Part shown: positions 25,982-36,900 of the stretch, one piece after another
Layout of the letters: every line of letters starts with the position of its first letter
How positions within the stretch are numbered: the stretch's first letter is position 1
DNA from: Paracidovorax citrulli
Lineage (GTDB): Bacteria > Pseudomonadota > Gammaproteobacteria > Burkholderiales > Burkholderiaceae_C
Reading direction: 5' to 3'
DNA length: 64,000 bases
Assembly (NCBI RefSeq): GCF_900100305.1
Contig: NZ_FNEY01000007.1
Span: forward strand, 1 to 64,000
Translations under genes and position numbers: made by a program
The notes under the pieces: generated by a model
Told to the model about the DNA's origin: nothing
The model's input: the letters and a program-made list of their open reading frames with translations, nothing else
The model's database searches: none

Positions 25982-26044
25982 TTGTTTGGAAAGTATCCCG
26001 CCCCTACACTACTGGTCAAGCATCCAGCCTGTGATTGAAGACAG
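25982..26044 (+). promoter_or_regulatory. recA promoter with LexA box
   Basis: TTGTTT (25982-25987) and TACACT (26005-26010) are separated by 17 bases, a good sigma-70 promoter. CTGTGATTGAAGACAG (26029-26044) matches the LexA box CTGT-N8-ACAG exactly at both arms. It lies just after the expected start site and 64 bp before the recA ATG, so LexA would block transcription until DNA damage. Confidence 0.85.
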
Positions 26045-26107
26045 CCACCCGGTGGCATCGCACTCGCCGGCCTTCCTTTCCACGTTTTCCTTTTTCAGGA
26101 GCACTCC

Positions 26108-27172
<1,065 letters not shown>

Positions 27173-27189
27173 CCCACAGGGCATCCGAA

Positions 27190-27224
27190 GCGCCGGCCTG
27201 CCGTTTTTCGCGGCGGGCCGGCGC
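27190..27224 (+). terminator. Hairpin between recA and recX
   Basis: A GC-rich 9-bp stem (27190-27198 with 27216-27224) and further internal pairing with TTTTT in the loop. Such hairpins reduce read-through from recA to recX, keeping RecX low. Confidence 0.6.
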
Positions 27225-27237
27225 GGCTGCGACTCCC

Positions 27238-27708
27238 ATGGGTCTTTCTTCCCCCCTCTCCCTCAAGGGCCGCGCGCTGCGCCTGCTGGCGCAGCGCGAG
27301 CACTCGCGCTCCGAACTGGAAGCCAAGCTCGCGCGGCACGTCCAGGAAGGCGACGACCTGCACGCGGTGCTCGACGAACTCCAGGCCAAGGATTTCATCA
27401 ACGCCGGCCGCGTGGCCGAATCCGTGGTGCACCGCCGCGCGGCGCGGCTGGGCACGCAGCGCGTGGTGCAGGAACTGCGCGCCAAGGGGCTGGACGATGC
27501 GCTGGTGCGCGAGACGGCCGAGCGCCTGCGCGGCAGCGAGGCGGCGCGCGCCCTCGCCGTCTGGCGCCAGCGCTTCGGCACGCCCCCGGAAACGCCCCGG
27601 GAGCGGGCACGCCAGATGCGCTTCCTCGCGGCACGCGGCTTTCCGGGCGACGTGGTGCGGCGCGTGGTCGGCGGCCGCATGGAGGCCGAAGACGACCTGC
27701 CGGAATGA
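27238..27708 (+). CDS. recX: Regulatory protein RecX
   Basis: A 156-aa protein with RecX features: [44 protein letters not shown] and [16 protein letters not shown]. RecX binds and inhibits RecA filaments. Co-transcribed with recA behind a hairpin. ATG at 27238 matches the family N-terminus. Confidence 0.95.
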   Translation: MGLSSPLSLKGRALRLLAQREHSRSELEAKLARHVQEGDDLHAVLDELQAKDFINAGRVAESVVHRRAARLGTQRVVQELRAKGLDDALVRETAERLRGSEAARALAVWRQRFGTPPETPRERARQMRFLAARGFPGDVVRRVVGGRMEAEDDLPE

Positions 27709-27761
27709 AGAAGCCACCATGGCGCCCGCCCGGTCGCCGGTAGCAGGTAAAAAAAAGGGCG

Positions 27762-30149
27762 CTACCCCAGCAGCCGCTCCGGGTTCGCGTCGATCTTGGC
27801 GAGCGCATCGCGCGTCGCGCGCATCGTGAGGGCCTCCTCTTCCTGGGGCACCAGCAGGCCCGCCTGCAGGTAGGCAGCCATCCGCCGCAGCTGCAGCAGG
27901 TAGCTGCTGCCGTCCGGTGCCGCGAAAAGATGCAGCTGCCGGCGCTCGCTGTGCCATGCGTACTGCACCTGCGCCGAGGCCCCGTTGTGGTCCAGCGTGA
28001 ACCACGCCCCCAGCTGCAGTTCGCGCGCCCAGGCCACCATGGCTTCGTCCACGGGCGTGCCATTGTCCGCCGCGACATGGATGGACGAGGCATCGATGCC
28101 CAGCATCATTTCCAGGTAGTCGGCATCGAGCGGCATGTCGCCCAGCGTGGCGTCGCTCATGTAGTCCTCGAGGTGGTCCAGGCGCCGGGCCATCGCGTCG
28201 ATGTGCGCCTGCGGGATGGAAGCCGTCTTGGAGAGGAAGGCGTCGGCGAGCGTGTCGGTGAGGATCTTGATGTGCACGTCCTGCGGCGCGCCGGTCACGC
28301 CCAGCAGCTCCAGGCCCTGCCGCAGCCGCTGCAGCAGGCCCGGCAGGCTCTGGATGACCTTGGCACGCTCCGCCCGCTGGGGCTTGGCGCTGGCGGCCCA
28401 CACGAGGTCGGTGGCCGCCCGCTTGAACGCGGCCGTGTCCGCATGCTGCGCGCCGCTGCGCACGGCCGACAGCGCCAGCACTTCGGCCCAGGTCTTGAAC
28501 AGGAAACTGCGGATCTCGTCGCGCACCGGCATGTCCTTGAGCAGGTTGCGCAGCTCGATGGTGTACTGGATCGCCATCGTCTCCTTCTGCTCCACCTGCT
28601 GCGCCACGCTCACGATGCGCGAGGTGGCCTGGGGTGCCGTGAGGTACCGGGAAATGAAGGCCTCGAACTCCGCGAGTACCAGCTGGAACACCCGCTGTCC
28701 GGTTTCCGGATACTGCTCGATCACCTGCACCACGCGCCGGATCTCGGCCTCCAGGGCGCTGCCCTGGATTGCCGCGGTGTCGAAGCCCAGGACCACGCCG
28801 CCCATGCGGTCGATGAGCTGGCGGGCGGGGTGCGCCATGTCGCTGAAGAACTCGGGCTCGGACAGGGCCACCCGCAGCACGGGAACCTGCAGGCGCGCGA
28901 ACCACACGCGCACCGCGGGCGGGATGCGGTCTTCGCTCAGGATGCTCTGGAACATCAGCGCCACCACCTCGATGATGGCCTTCTCGCCCGGCGTTTCCGC
29001 CTTGGCCTTGAGCTCCGCCGTGCGCTCGCGCGCAGCGCCGGCCACCTGCACCACCGCGGCGGGGCTGTGGTAGTCCAGCACCAGGGTGGCGATCTCGCTG
29101 CGATAGAAGCTGTCGGCCATCAGCCGCTGCTCGGCCAGGGCCTGCTGCAGCGCAGCCGTGGCCGGTGCCGCCGGAGCGGCGACATCCCCCGCGGCCCCCC
29201 CCATGCGTCCGGCACCGGAGGGGCTGAACGCCGCGATGGCCGGCTGCACGAGGATCCGGTGCAACTGGCCCATCACCCCCTGCGCGCGCTGCCGGGCCCG
29301 CACCAGGGGCGAGCCGTACGCGGCCGCCTGCGTGCCGGCGAAACCCGAGGCCCCGCCCTGCAGGGCGCCCATGGGCCTGGAGGGCGCGCGCAACCCGACA
29401 CCGGTGGGATCCGCAGCAGCTTGCTGCACGCCCATTCCCGCTCCCATGACGGAGACTGGCGCGAGACCGCCCTGCACCGTCGCCCCCCCGGTACGCCGCA
29501 CGCGCGAACGCAGGTCGTCGTCCGGGCGCACGCCCTGCTCCTCGAAGAAGCGGACCAGCGCCTCGTATTGCGCGAGCACCATCGCACCCAGGGTGCGCTG
29601 CAGCGGCTCGAGCAGGGCCTGCAGGTCCGTGCGCAGCAGGCCGCAGGCCACCCAGGGGGCCACGAGTTGCAGGGCCAGGACTTCGGGGCGCAGGAGGTCC
29701 CGTTCGCCGGGCTCCTCGCCTTCGAGATGCTGCAGATGCCTGCGCACCGCGTCGAAGGCGGGGCCGGCCTGCTCCGCCACGGACAGGCCGATGCGGGACG
29801 CGAGGATCTTGTTTTCCACCACGTCGTCGCTCACCAGTTCGAGGCCCGCGAGCGAAAAGTCCCCCGACAGCGCGGCGCTGCGCGTGCTGGGAAGCGTGGC
29901 GACCGCATCGCGCAACGCTCGCGCCGCGCCGGCGATCCATGCGCCATGGAACTGCTGGTAGCGCACCCACAGGTCGCGGCGCTCCTGCATGACCCGCTGG
30001 GTTGCCGTCAGGCCCATGAGATGGGTGGTGAACTCCTGAAGCTCCGCGTCCAGGGCGGGAAGCTCCGCGCTCAACCCCTCGATGAAACGCTGGCGCCCCA
30101 GGCGGGCCAGGCGCCTCGCATTCGACGGGAAGGTGGACGAAGTCTCCAT
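27762..30149 (-). CDS. DUF1631 family protein
   Basis: A 795-aa protein, mostly alpha-helical, with a Gly/Ala-rich low-complexity insert at about residues 225-290. It matches what I recall of DUF1631 proteins in betaproteobacteria (YEALVRFFEEQ, KAIIEVVALMFQSILSEDRIPPAVRVWFARLQVPVLRVAL, DWLHLFAAPDGSSYLLQLRRMAAYLQAG-type motifs near the C-terminus). Function unknown; some relatives are annotated as thymidine phosphorylase without support. ATG at 30149 is the first plausible start. It converges on recX. Confidence 0.75.
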   Translation of the reverse strand: METSSTFPSNARRLARLGRQRFIEGLSAELPALDAELQEFTTHLMGLTATQRVMQERRDLWVRYQQFHGAWIAGAARALRDAVATLPSTRSAALSGDFSLAGLELVSDDVVENKILASRIGLSVAEQAGPAFDAVRRHLQHLEGEEPGERDLLRPEVLALQLVAPWVACGLLRTDLQALLEPLQRTLGAMVLAQYEALVRFFEEQGVRPDDDLRSRVRRTGGATVQGGLAPVSVMGAGMGVQQAAADPTGVGLRAPSRPMGALQGGASGFAGTQAAAYGSPLVRARQRAQGVMGQLHRILVQPAIAAFSPSGAGRMGGAAGDVAAPAAPATAALQQALAEQRLMADSFYRSEIATLVLDYHSPAAVVQVAGAARERTAELKAKAETPGEKAIIEVVALMFQSILSEDRIPPAVRVWFARLQVPVLRVALSEPEFFSDMAHPARQLIDRMGGVVLGFDTAAIQGSALEAEIRRVVQVIEQYPETGQRVFQLVLAEFEAFISRYLTAPQATSRIVSVAQQVEQKETMAIQYTIELRNLLKDMPVRDEIRSFLFKTWAEVLALSAVRSGAQHADTAAFKRAATDLVWAASAKPQRAERAKVIQSLPGLLQRLRQGLELLGVTGAPQDVHIKILTDTLADAFLSKTASIPQAHIDAMARRLDHLEDYMSDATLGDMPLDADYLEMMLGIDASSIHVAADNGTPVDEAMVAWARELQLGAWFTLDHNGASAQVQYAWHSERRQLHLFAAPDGSSYLLQLRRMAAYLQAGLLVPQEEEALTMRATRDALAKIDANPERLLG

Positions 30150-30301
30150 ACGCCGCGGATTATGAGCGCGTCACAGGCCTGCCCGCATGCGGGAATCCGC
30201 AGAGATCCGGTGGACGATCCACTCCGCGGAATCTCATCGGCGCAAATGCTGGACAGTCCGCTCCCGGCAGCCCGCCGGGGCCCGGAATGCGGCGCCTGCG
30301 C

Positions 30302-31255
30302 TCAGACCGTCGCTCCGGCGTTGGGGTCGTTGGGATCGCCTTCCTTGCGGGTCGGTGTCTTCACCAGGTCTTCGCGCTTGATGCCCAGCCACATGGCGAT
30401 GGCGGCGGCGACGAACACGGAGGAATAGATGCCGAAAAGGATGCCGATGGTCAGCGCGAGCGCGAAGTAGTGCAGGCTCGGGCCGCCGAAGAAGAACATC
30501 GACAGCACCATCGCCTCGGTGGAGGCGTGGGTGATGATCGTGCGGCTCATCGTGCTCGTGATGGCGTGGTCGATGACCTCGTGCGTGGTCATCTTGCGGT
30601 ATTTGCGGAAGGCTTCGCGGATCCGGTCGAAGATCACCACGGATTCGTTCACCGAGTAGCCCAGCACCGCGAGCACGCCGGCCAGCACGGCCAACGAGAA
30701 TTCCCACTGGAAGAAGGCGAAGAAGCCCAGGATGATGACCACGTCGTGCAGGTTGGCGATGATGGCCGCGACGCCGAACTTCCACTCGAAGCGGAATGCG
30801 AGGTACACCACGATCCCCACGACCACCATGGCCAGCGCCATGAGGCCGCCGTGCACCAGCTCCTCGCCCACCTGCGGGCCGACGAACTCGGTGCGGCGCA
30901 GCGTGACGTCCGGATCCTGCGCCTTGAGGGCGCCCATCACCTGCTCGCTCTGCTGCGCCGAGGTCGCGCCCTTCTGCACGGGCAGGCGGATCATCACGTC
31001 GCGCGAGGTGCCGAAGTTCTGCACGATCACGTCGGAATATCCCAGGCTCGAGACGGCCTCGCGCACCTTGCCGGTGTCGGCCGCCTGCGTGTAGGCCACT
31101 TCCATCACGGTGCCGCCCGTGAACTCCACCGACAGGTGCAGCCCGCGCGTGACCAGGAAGAAGACGGCCAGCGCGAAGGTGATGAAGGAGATCGCGTTGA
31201 AGACCAACGCGTGCTTCATGAAAGGGATGTCTTTTTTGATGCGGAAGAATTCCAT
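30302..31255 (-). CDS. secF: Protein translocase subunit SecF
   Basis: A 317-aa protein with six membrane segments and the SecF hallmark VEFTGGTVMEV, plus LGYSVNESVVIFDRIREAFR. Together with SecD and YajC it pulls proteins through the Sec channel using the proton motive force. It starts 18 bases after the secD stop, in the conserved order yajC-secD-secF. Confidence 0.97.
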   Translation of the reverse strand: MEFFRIKKDIPFMKHALVFNAISFITFALAVFFLVTRGLHLSVEFTGGTVMEVAYTQAADTGKVREAVSSLGYSDVIVQNFGTSRDVMIRLPVQKGATSAQQSEQVMGALKAQDPDVTLRRTEFVGPQVGEELVHGGLMALAMVVVGIVVYLAFRFEWKFGVAAIIANLHDVVIILGFFAFFQWEFSLAVLAGVLAVLGYSVNESVVIFDRIREAFRKYRKMTTHEVIDHAITSTMSRTIITHASTEAMVLSMFFFGGPSLHYFALALTIGILFGIYSSVFVAAAIAMWLGIKREDLVKTPTRKEGDPNDPNAGATV

Positions 31256-31273
31256 GTCGAGTCTTCCTTCGGG

Positions 31274-33172
31274 TCAGTTCGTCTTGGCCGGAGCGGAGGG
31301 CACCTGCGGAGTGCCGGGGCCGGGCTTCCACACCTGGCCGATGGACACGCTCTTGAGCTTCTTCTTGCGGCCATACCAGAGGTTCACCAGGCCGCGCGAG
31401 AAGAACACGGCCGAGAACATGCTGGTCAGGATGCCCAGGCAGTGCACCACGGCGAAGCCGCGCACGGGACCCGATCCGAAGGCCAGCAGCGCGAGGCCGG
31501 CGATGAGCGTGGTCACGTTCGAGTCGAGGATGGTCGCCCAGGCGCGTTCGTAGCCCGCATGGATGGCCGCCTGCGGCGCGACGCCCGCGCGCAGTTCCTC
31601 GCGGATGCGCTCGTTGATCAGCACGTTCGAATCGATGGCGACGCCCAGCGCGAGCGCCATGGCGGCGATGCCGGGCAGCGTGAGCGTGGCCTGCAGCATG
31701 GACAGCACGGCGATCAGCATGAGCACGTTCACCGACAGGGCGATGGTGGAGAACACGCCGAAGAGCGCGTAGTACACGCACATGAACACGGCGATGGCCA
31801 CCATGCCCCAGACCACGCTGTGGATGCCGCGGCTGATGTTGTCGGCGCCCAGGCTGGGGCCGATGGTGAATTCCTCGATGATCTCCATGGGCGCGGCCAG
31901 CGAGCCGGCGCGCAGCAGCAGCGAGGTGTCGTTGGCCTCGGCCGTGGTCATGCGGCCGGAGATCTGCACGCGGCCGCCGCCGATCTCGGAGCGGATCACC
32001 GGGGCCGTCACGACCTCGCCCTTGCCCTTCTCGAAGAGCACGATGGCCATGCGCTTGCCGATGTTCTCGCGCGTGATGTCCTTGAAGATGCGCGCGCCCT
32101 TGGCGTCGAGCGTCAGGTTGACGGTCGGCTCCTGGGTCTGGCCGTCGAAGCCGGGCTGCGCGTCCGTCAGGTTCTCGCCCGTCAGGATGACCTGCTTCTT
32201 GACGATGATGAACTGGCCGTTGCGGTCGGGGTAGCGCTCGCTGCCGAACGGCACCGGGCCCGAGCCCCGCTCGGCGCCCCGCGCCTCCGTGCTCTCGTCC
32301 ACCATGCGCACCTCGAGCGTGGCGGTGCGGCCCAGGATGTCCTTGGCCTTGGCCGTGTCCTGCACGCCGGGCAACTGCACGACGATGCGGTCCGTGCCCT
32401 GCTGCTGGATCACCGGCTCGGCCACGCCGAGTTCGTTGATCCGGTTGTGCAGCGTGGTGATGTTCTGCTTCAGCGCCTGGTCCTGCACCTTGCGCAGGGC
32501 TTCGGGCTTGATGGTCGCGCGCACGATCACGCCGTCGCCGCCCGGGCTGGAGGTGGCCACGAGGTCGGGGAACTGGTCGGAGATGAGATTGCGCGTGGCC
32601 GTGGCGGCCGCCTCGTCGCGCAGGCGCACCTCGATGGTCTGGCCGTCGCGGCTGATGCCGCCGTGGCGGATGTTGCGGTCGCGCATGAAGGTGCGCAGGT
32701 CGCCCGCGAAGGACTCGGCCTTCTTCGTGAGCGCCGCCTGCATGTCCACCTGCAGCATGAAGTGCACGCCGCCGCGCAGGTCCAGGCCCAGATAGACGGG
32801 TTGCGCATGCAGCGCCGTGAGCCAGGCGGGCGAGCGCGAGACGAGGTTCAGCGCGACGATGTACTGCGGATCGGCCGCGTCGGGCACCAGGGCCTTCTGG
32901 ATCACGTCCTTGGCCTTGAGCTGCGTGTCGGGCGTGTCGAAGCGGGCGCGCACCGAATTGCCGTCCAAGCTCACCACGTCGGGTGTGATGCCCGCACCCT
33001 GCAGCGCCTCTTCGACGCGCCGCTGCAGCGAGGCATCGACCTTGACCGACGCCTTGGCCGAAGAGACCTGCACCGCGGGCGCCTCGCCGAACACATTGGG
33101 CAGGGAATAGAGGATCCCCACGAGCAGCACGATCACGAGGATCGCGTACTTCCAGACCGGATAACGATTCAT
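31274..33172 (-). CDS. secD: Protein translocase subunit SecD
   Basis: A 632-aa protein with six membrane segments and the SecD signatures YLGLDLRGGVHFMLQV and GVAIDSNVLINERIREE. A large periplasmic P1 region lies between the first two segments. It follows yajC after 177 bp and precedes secF. Confidence 0.97.
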   Translation of the reverse strand: MNRYPVWKYAILVIVLLVGILYSLPNVFGEAPAVQVSSAKASVKVDASLQRRVEEALQGAGITPDVVSLDGNSVRARFDTPDTQLKAKDVIQKALVPDAADPQYIVALNLVSRSPAWLTALHAQPVYLGLDLRGGVHFMLQVDMQAALTKKAESFAGDLRTFMRDRNIRHGGISRDGQTIEVRLRDEAAATATRNLISDQFPDLVATSSPGGDGVIVRATIKPEALRKVQDQALKQNITTLHNRINELGVAEPVIQQQGTDRIVVQLPGVQDTAKAKDILGRTATLEVRMVDESTEARGAERGSGPVPFGSERYPDRNGQFIIVKKQVILTGENLTDAQPGFDGQTQEPTVNLTLDAKGARIFKDITRENIGKRMAIVLFEKGKGEVVTAPVIRSEIGGGRVQISGRMTTAEANDTSLLLRAGSLAAPMEIIEEFTIGPSLGADNISRGIHSVVWGMVAIAVFMCVYYALFGVFSTIALSVNVLMLIAVLSMLQATLTLPGIAAMALALGVAIDSNVLINERIREELRAGVAPQAAIHAGYERAWATILDSNVTTLIAGLALLAFGSGPVRGFAVVHCLGILTSMFSAVFFSRGLVNLWYGRKKKLKSVSIGQVWKPGPGTPQVPSAPAKTN

Positions 33173-33349
33173 GATCGCGCTCTTATCTCAGTTAACCACG
33201 GCGTGCCGCACCACCGGCGGCGCCTGAAATTGGCGCGGCGCAGGCCAGCAGACGCCGCGCAGGGGCCGCCCCGCCGCGCTGGCGTCGTCCTCCTTCCCGC
33301 GCGCAGCGCGAGAAGGGGGAAGCGGCGCAGCCGCCCAGGGGGTTGCCCC
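33173..33349. repeat. secD-yajC spacer with a palindrome-rich repeat
   Basis: About 177 bp. From about 33230 it holds a GC-rich, palindrome-rich sequence (GCGCAGCGCGAGAAGGGGGAAG...GGGGTTGCCCC) of the kind found between many genes in this family. No open frame of interest. Identification as a dispersed repeat is from memory and needs a genome-wide count. Confidence 0.4.
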
Positions 33350-33682
33350 TCACTTCACCGTGCCCTTGGGCAGGACCTGCGCCACGGCACTGCGCTGGAT
33401 CTGCACTTCCACGCCCGAGGCGATCTCGATGTGCAGGAAGCCTTCGGACAGGCGCGTGACCTTGCCCAGGATGCCGCCGGCCGTCGCCACCTCGTCGCCC
33501 TTGGCGATCGCGTCGATCATGGCGCGGTGCTCCTTCTGACGCTTCATCTGGGGCCGGATCATGATGAAGTACAGCACCACGAACATCAGCACCAGCGGCA
33601 GCATGCTCGTGAGCGAGGACATCATGCCGCCGGCAGGCGCGGCGGCCGGGGCGGTCTGGGCGAAAGCGGAAGAAATAAACAC
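33350..33682 (-). CDS. yajC: Preprotein translocase subunit YajC
   Basis: A 110-aa protein with one membrane segment (LTSMLPLVLMFVVLYFIMIRPQMKRQKEH) and the C-terminal domain DEVATAGGILGKVTRLSEGFLHIEIASGVEVQIQRSAVAQVLPKGT. It associates with SecDF. It is the first gene of the operon in this orientation. Confidence 0.95.
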   Translation of the reverse strand: MFISSAFAQTAPAAAPAGGMMSSLTSMLPLVLMFVVLYFIMIRPQMKRQKEHRAMIDAIAKGDEVATAGGILGKVTRLSEGFLHIEIASGVEVQIQRSAVAQVLPKGTVK

Positions 33683-33810
33683 GGCTACAGGCTCCGTTGA
33701 AAAGATGGTCGTCCGGCCGGGTCGCCGGGCCGATCGTGCATGCAGCGGCGCATGGACGCCTGCCGCAGGGCAACAGGCGATTGTATGCGGCGCATTTCAG
33801 CGGCATGGTG

Positions 33811-33838
33811 GCATAACCCGTGGGCGGTTGGGTTATGC
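33811..33838 (-). terminator. Hairpin between the ior gene and yajC
   Basis: A 9-bp stem GCATAACCC/GGGTTATGC with a 10-base loop, 62 bp after the ior stop in its reading direction. No T-run; a probable transcript end. Confidence 0.5.
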
Positions 33839-33900
33839 ATGGACTGGGCCGTATCCAGGGCCGCAGGGACTCGGCGGCCAGGGATGCGCAGGAGCCGGAC

Positions 33901-36900
33901 TCAGGCGCTCTGCCGCAGCGCCACTTCCACCGGACCGCCGCGCCACCGGGCCATGAGAGCGGCCCACTGCTTGCGGGCCGTTTCCAGGTGCCGCTCCTTC
34001 ACGTGGCCGTAGCCGCGGATCTGCTCGGGAATGCGCGCGATCTCCACGGCCAGCGGCAGGTTTTCCGCCGTGAGCCCGGCCAGCAGCTCTTCGATGCAGG
34101 CGCGGTATTCCTGGATCAGCGCGCGCTCGGTGCGGCGCTCCTCGGTGCGGCCGAAGGGGTCGAGCGCCGTGCCGCGCAGGCCCTTCATCTTCGCCAGCAC
34201 ACCGAACGCCTTGTGCATCCACGGGCCGTAGGCCTTCTTGACCAGCTCGCCGCGCTCGTTCTTCTTCGCCGTGAGCGGCGGCGCGAGGTGGTGCACCACG
34301 CGGTAGTCGCCCTCGAACATGCCGGCGATCTTCCCGGCGAAGGCGCTGTCGGTGTGCAGGCGGGCCACCTCGTACTCGTCCTTGTAGGCCATGAGCTTGA
34401 AGAGGTAGCGCGCCACGGCCTCGGTGAGGCGGGTGGTGGATCCGAAGCGCGCCTCGGCGTCCTGCACTTTCTGCACGAAGGCCCGGTAGGTGGCCGCGTA
34501 GGCCGCGTTCTGGTAGCCCGTGAGGAATTCCTCGCGGCGCGCGATGATCTCCGCGAGCGCGGGCTTCTTCGCGAAATGGATGACCTGCGCCGTCTGGAAC
34601 AGCGCGCGCACGGCGGCCAGGTCGCAGGCACAGCGGCGGCCCCATTCGAAGGCGGCCTTGTTGTTCTCGACCTGCACGCCGTTGAGCTCCATGGCGCGCA
34701 TCAGCGCGGCGTGCGAAAGCGGCACGCGGCCCTTCTGCCAGGCATAGCCGAGCATGAGAGGGTTGGTGTAGATGCTGTCGCCCAGCAGTTGCACGGCCAC
34801 TTCTTCGGCATCGAAACTGCCCAGCAGCTCCTCGCCCACGGCCGAGGCGATGGCCGTGTCGCAGTGCTGGCCGGGGAACTGCCAGTCGGGGTTGTTCACG
34901 AACGATGCGGTGGGCGAGCCGTGGTTGTTCAGCGCCACGAAGGTGCGGCCCGGCTGCATCGCCGCCATGGTGGTCTTGAGCGAGGCGACGATGGAGTCGC
35001 AGCCGATGATGAGGTCGGCCTTGGCGGTGTCCACTTTGGTGGTGTAGATGGCATCGGGCCGGTTCGCGATCTGCACGTGGCTCCAGGTGGCTCCGCCCTT
35101 CTGCGCGAGGCCGGCCGCATCCTGCGTGACCACGCCCTTGCCTTCCAGGTGCGCGGCCATGCCCAGCAGCGAGCCGATGGTGATCACGCCCGTGCCGCCC
35201 ACGCCGGCCACCACGATGCCCCAGGCGGACTCGGCCACCGGCAGCGCCGGCTCGGGAATGGGCGGCAGCGCCGACAGGTCGCCCTTCTTTTCCTTCTTCG
35301 GCTTCCTGAGCTTGCCGCCCTCGACGGTCACGAAGCTCGGGCAGAAGCCCTTCAGGCAGGAGTAGTCCTTGTTGCAGGTGCTCTGGTTGATGCGGCGCTT
35401 GCGGCCGAACTCGGTTTCCAGCGGCTCGACCGAGAGGCAGTTGGACTGCACGGAGCAATCCCCGCAGCCCTCGCAGACCAGCTCGTTGATGACCACGGTC
35501 TTGTCGGGCGTGGCGAGCGTGCCGCGCTTCCTGCGGCGGCGCTTCTCGGTGGCGCAGGTCTGGTCGTAGATGATGGCCGTGCAGCCCGGGATTTCGCGGA
35601 ACTCGCGCTGGATGCGGTCCAGCTCGTCACGGTGGTACACGGCCACGCCCTCGGCGAGGGGCACGCCGTCATACTTGGCGGGCTCGTCCGTCACGATGAC
35701 CAGCCTGGCCACGCCCTCGGCCTTCAGGCTGTTCATGATCTGCAGCACCGAGTGGCCCTCGGGCCGCTCGCCCACCTGCTGGCCGCCGGTCATGGCCACG
35801 GCGTCGTTGTAGAGCACCTTGTAGGTGATGTTGGTGCCGGCGGCGATGCTCTGCCGGATCGCGAGCAGGCCGCTGTGGAAATACGTGCCATCGCCCAGGT
35901 TCGCGAAGACGTGCCTGTCCAGCGAGAAAGGCTGCTGCCCCACCCAGGTCACGCCCTCGCCGCCCATCTGCGTGAAGGTGGAGGTGTTGCGGCCCGGCAT
36001 CCAGTTGACCATGTAGTGGCAGCCGATGCCGGCCACGGCGCGCGAGCCCTCGGGCACGCGGGTGCTGGTGTTGTGCGGGCAGCCGCTGCAGAACCACGGC
36101 GTGCGGTCGCCCGTGTCGGCCGTGGTCTCGGCGAGCGAGCGCTCGCGCGCGTCGATCACCGTGAGGCGCGCGTCCATGCGCGCCACCACGTCCTCGGGCA
36201 CGCCGAGCTTCTTCAGCCGCCTGGCGATGGCGCGCGCGATGATGGCGGGCGTCAGGTCGGCCTTCGGCCGCAGCAGCCAGTTCTGGCTCGGGTTGGCCAT
36301 GCTCCACTCGCCGCCGGAGTTGTCCCCCTCCACCTCGTCGAACTTGCCCAGCACATTGGGGCGCACGTCGGCGCGCCAGTTGTAGAGCTCTTCCTTGAGC
36401 TGGTATTCGATGACCTGGCGCTTCTCCTCGACCACCAGGATCTCCTGCAGGCCCTGCGCGAAATTGCGCGTGATGGTGGCCTCCAGCGGCCAGACCACGT
36501 TGACCTTGTGCACGCGGATGCCCAGCTGCCGGCACGTGCCGTCATCCAGGCCGAGGTCGATCAGGGCCTGGCGGGTGTCGTTGTAGGCCTTGCCGCTGGC
36601 GATGATGCCGAACCGGTCCTGCGGCCCTTCGATGACGTTGTAGTTGAGCTGGTTGGCGCGGATGTACGCCAGGGCCGCGTACCACTTGTAGTCCATGAGG
36701 CGCGCCTCCTGCTCCAGCGGCGCATCGGGCCAGCGGATGTGCAGGCCGCCGGGCGGCATCGCGAAATCCTCGGGCAGCACGATGTTCACGCGGTCCGGAT
36801 CGACCGAGATGCTGCTGGACGACTCGACCACTTCCTGGATGGTTTTCATGCCCGACCACACGCCCGAGAAGCGGCTCATGGCGAAGGCATGCAGGCCCAT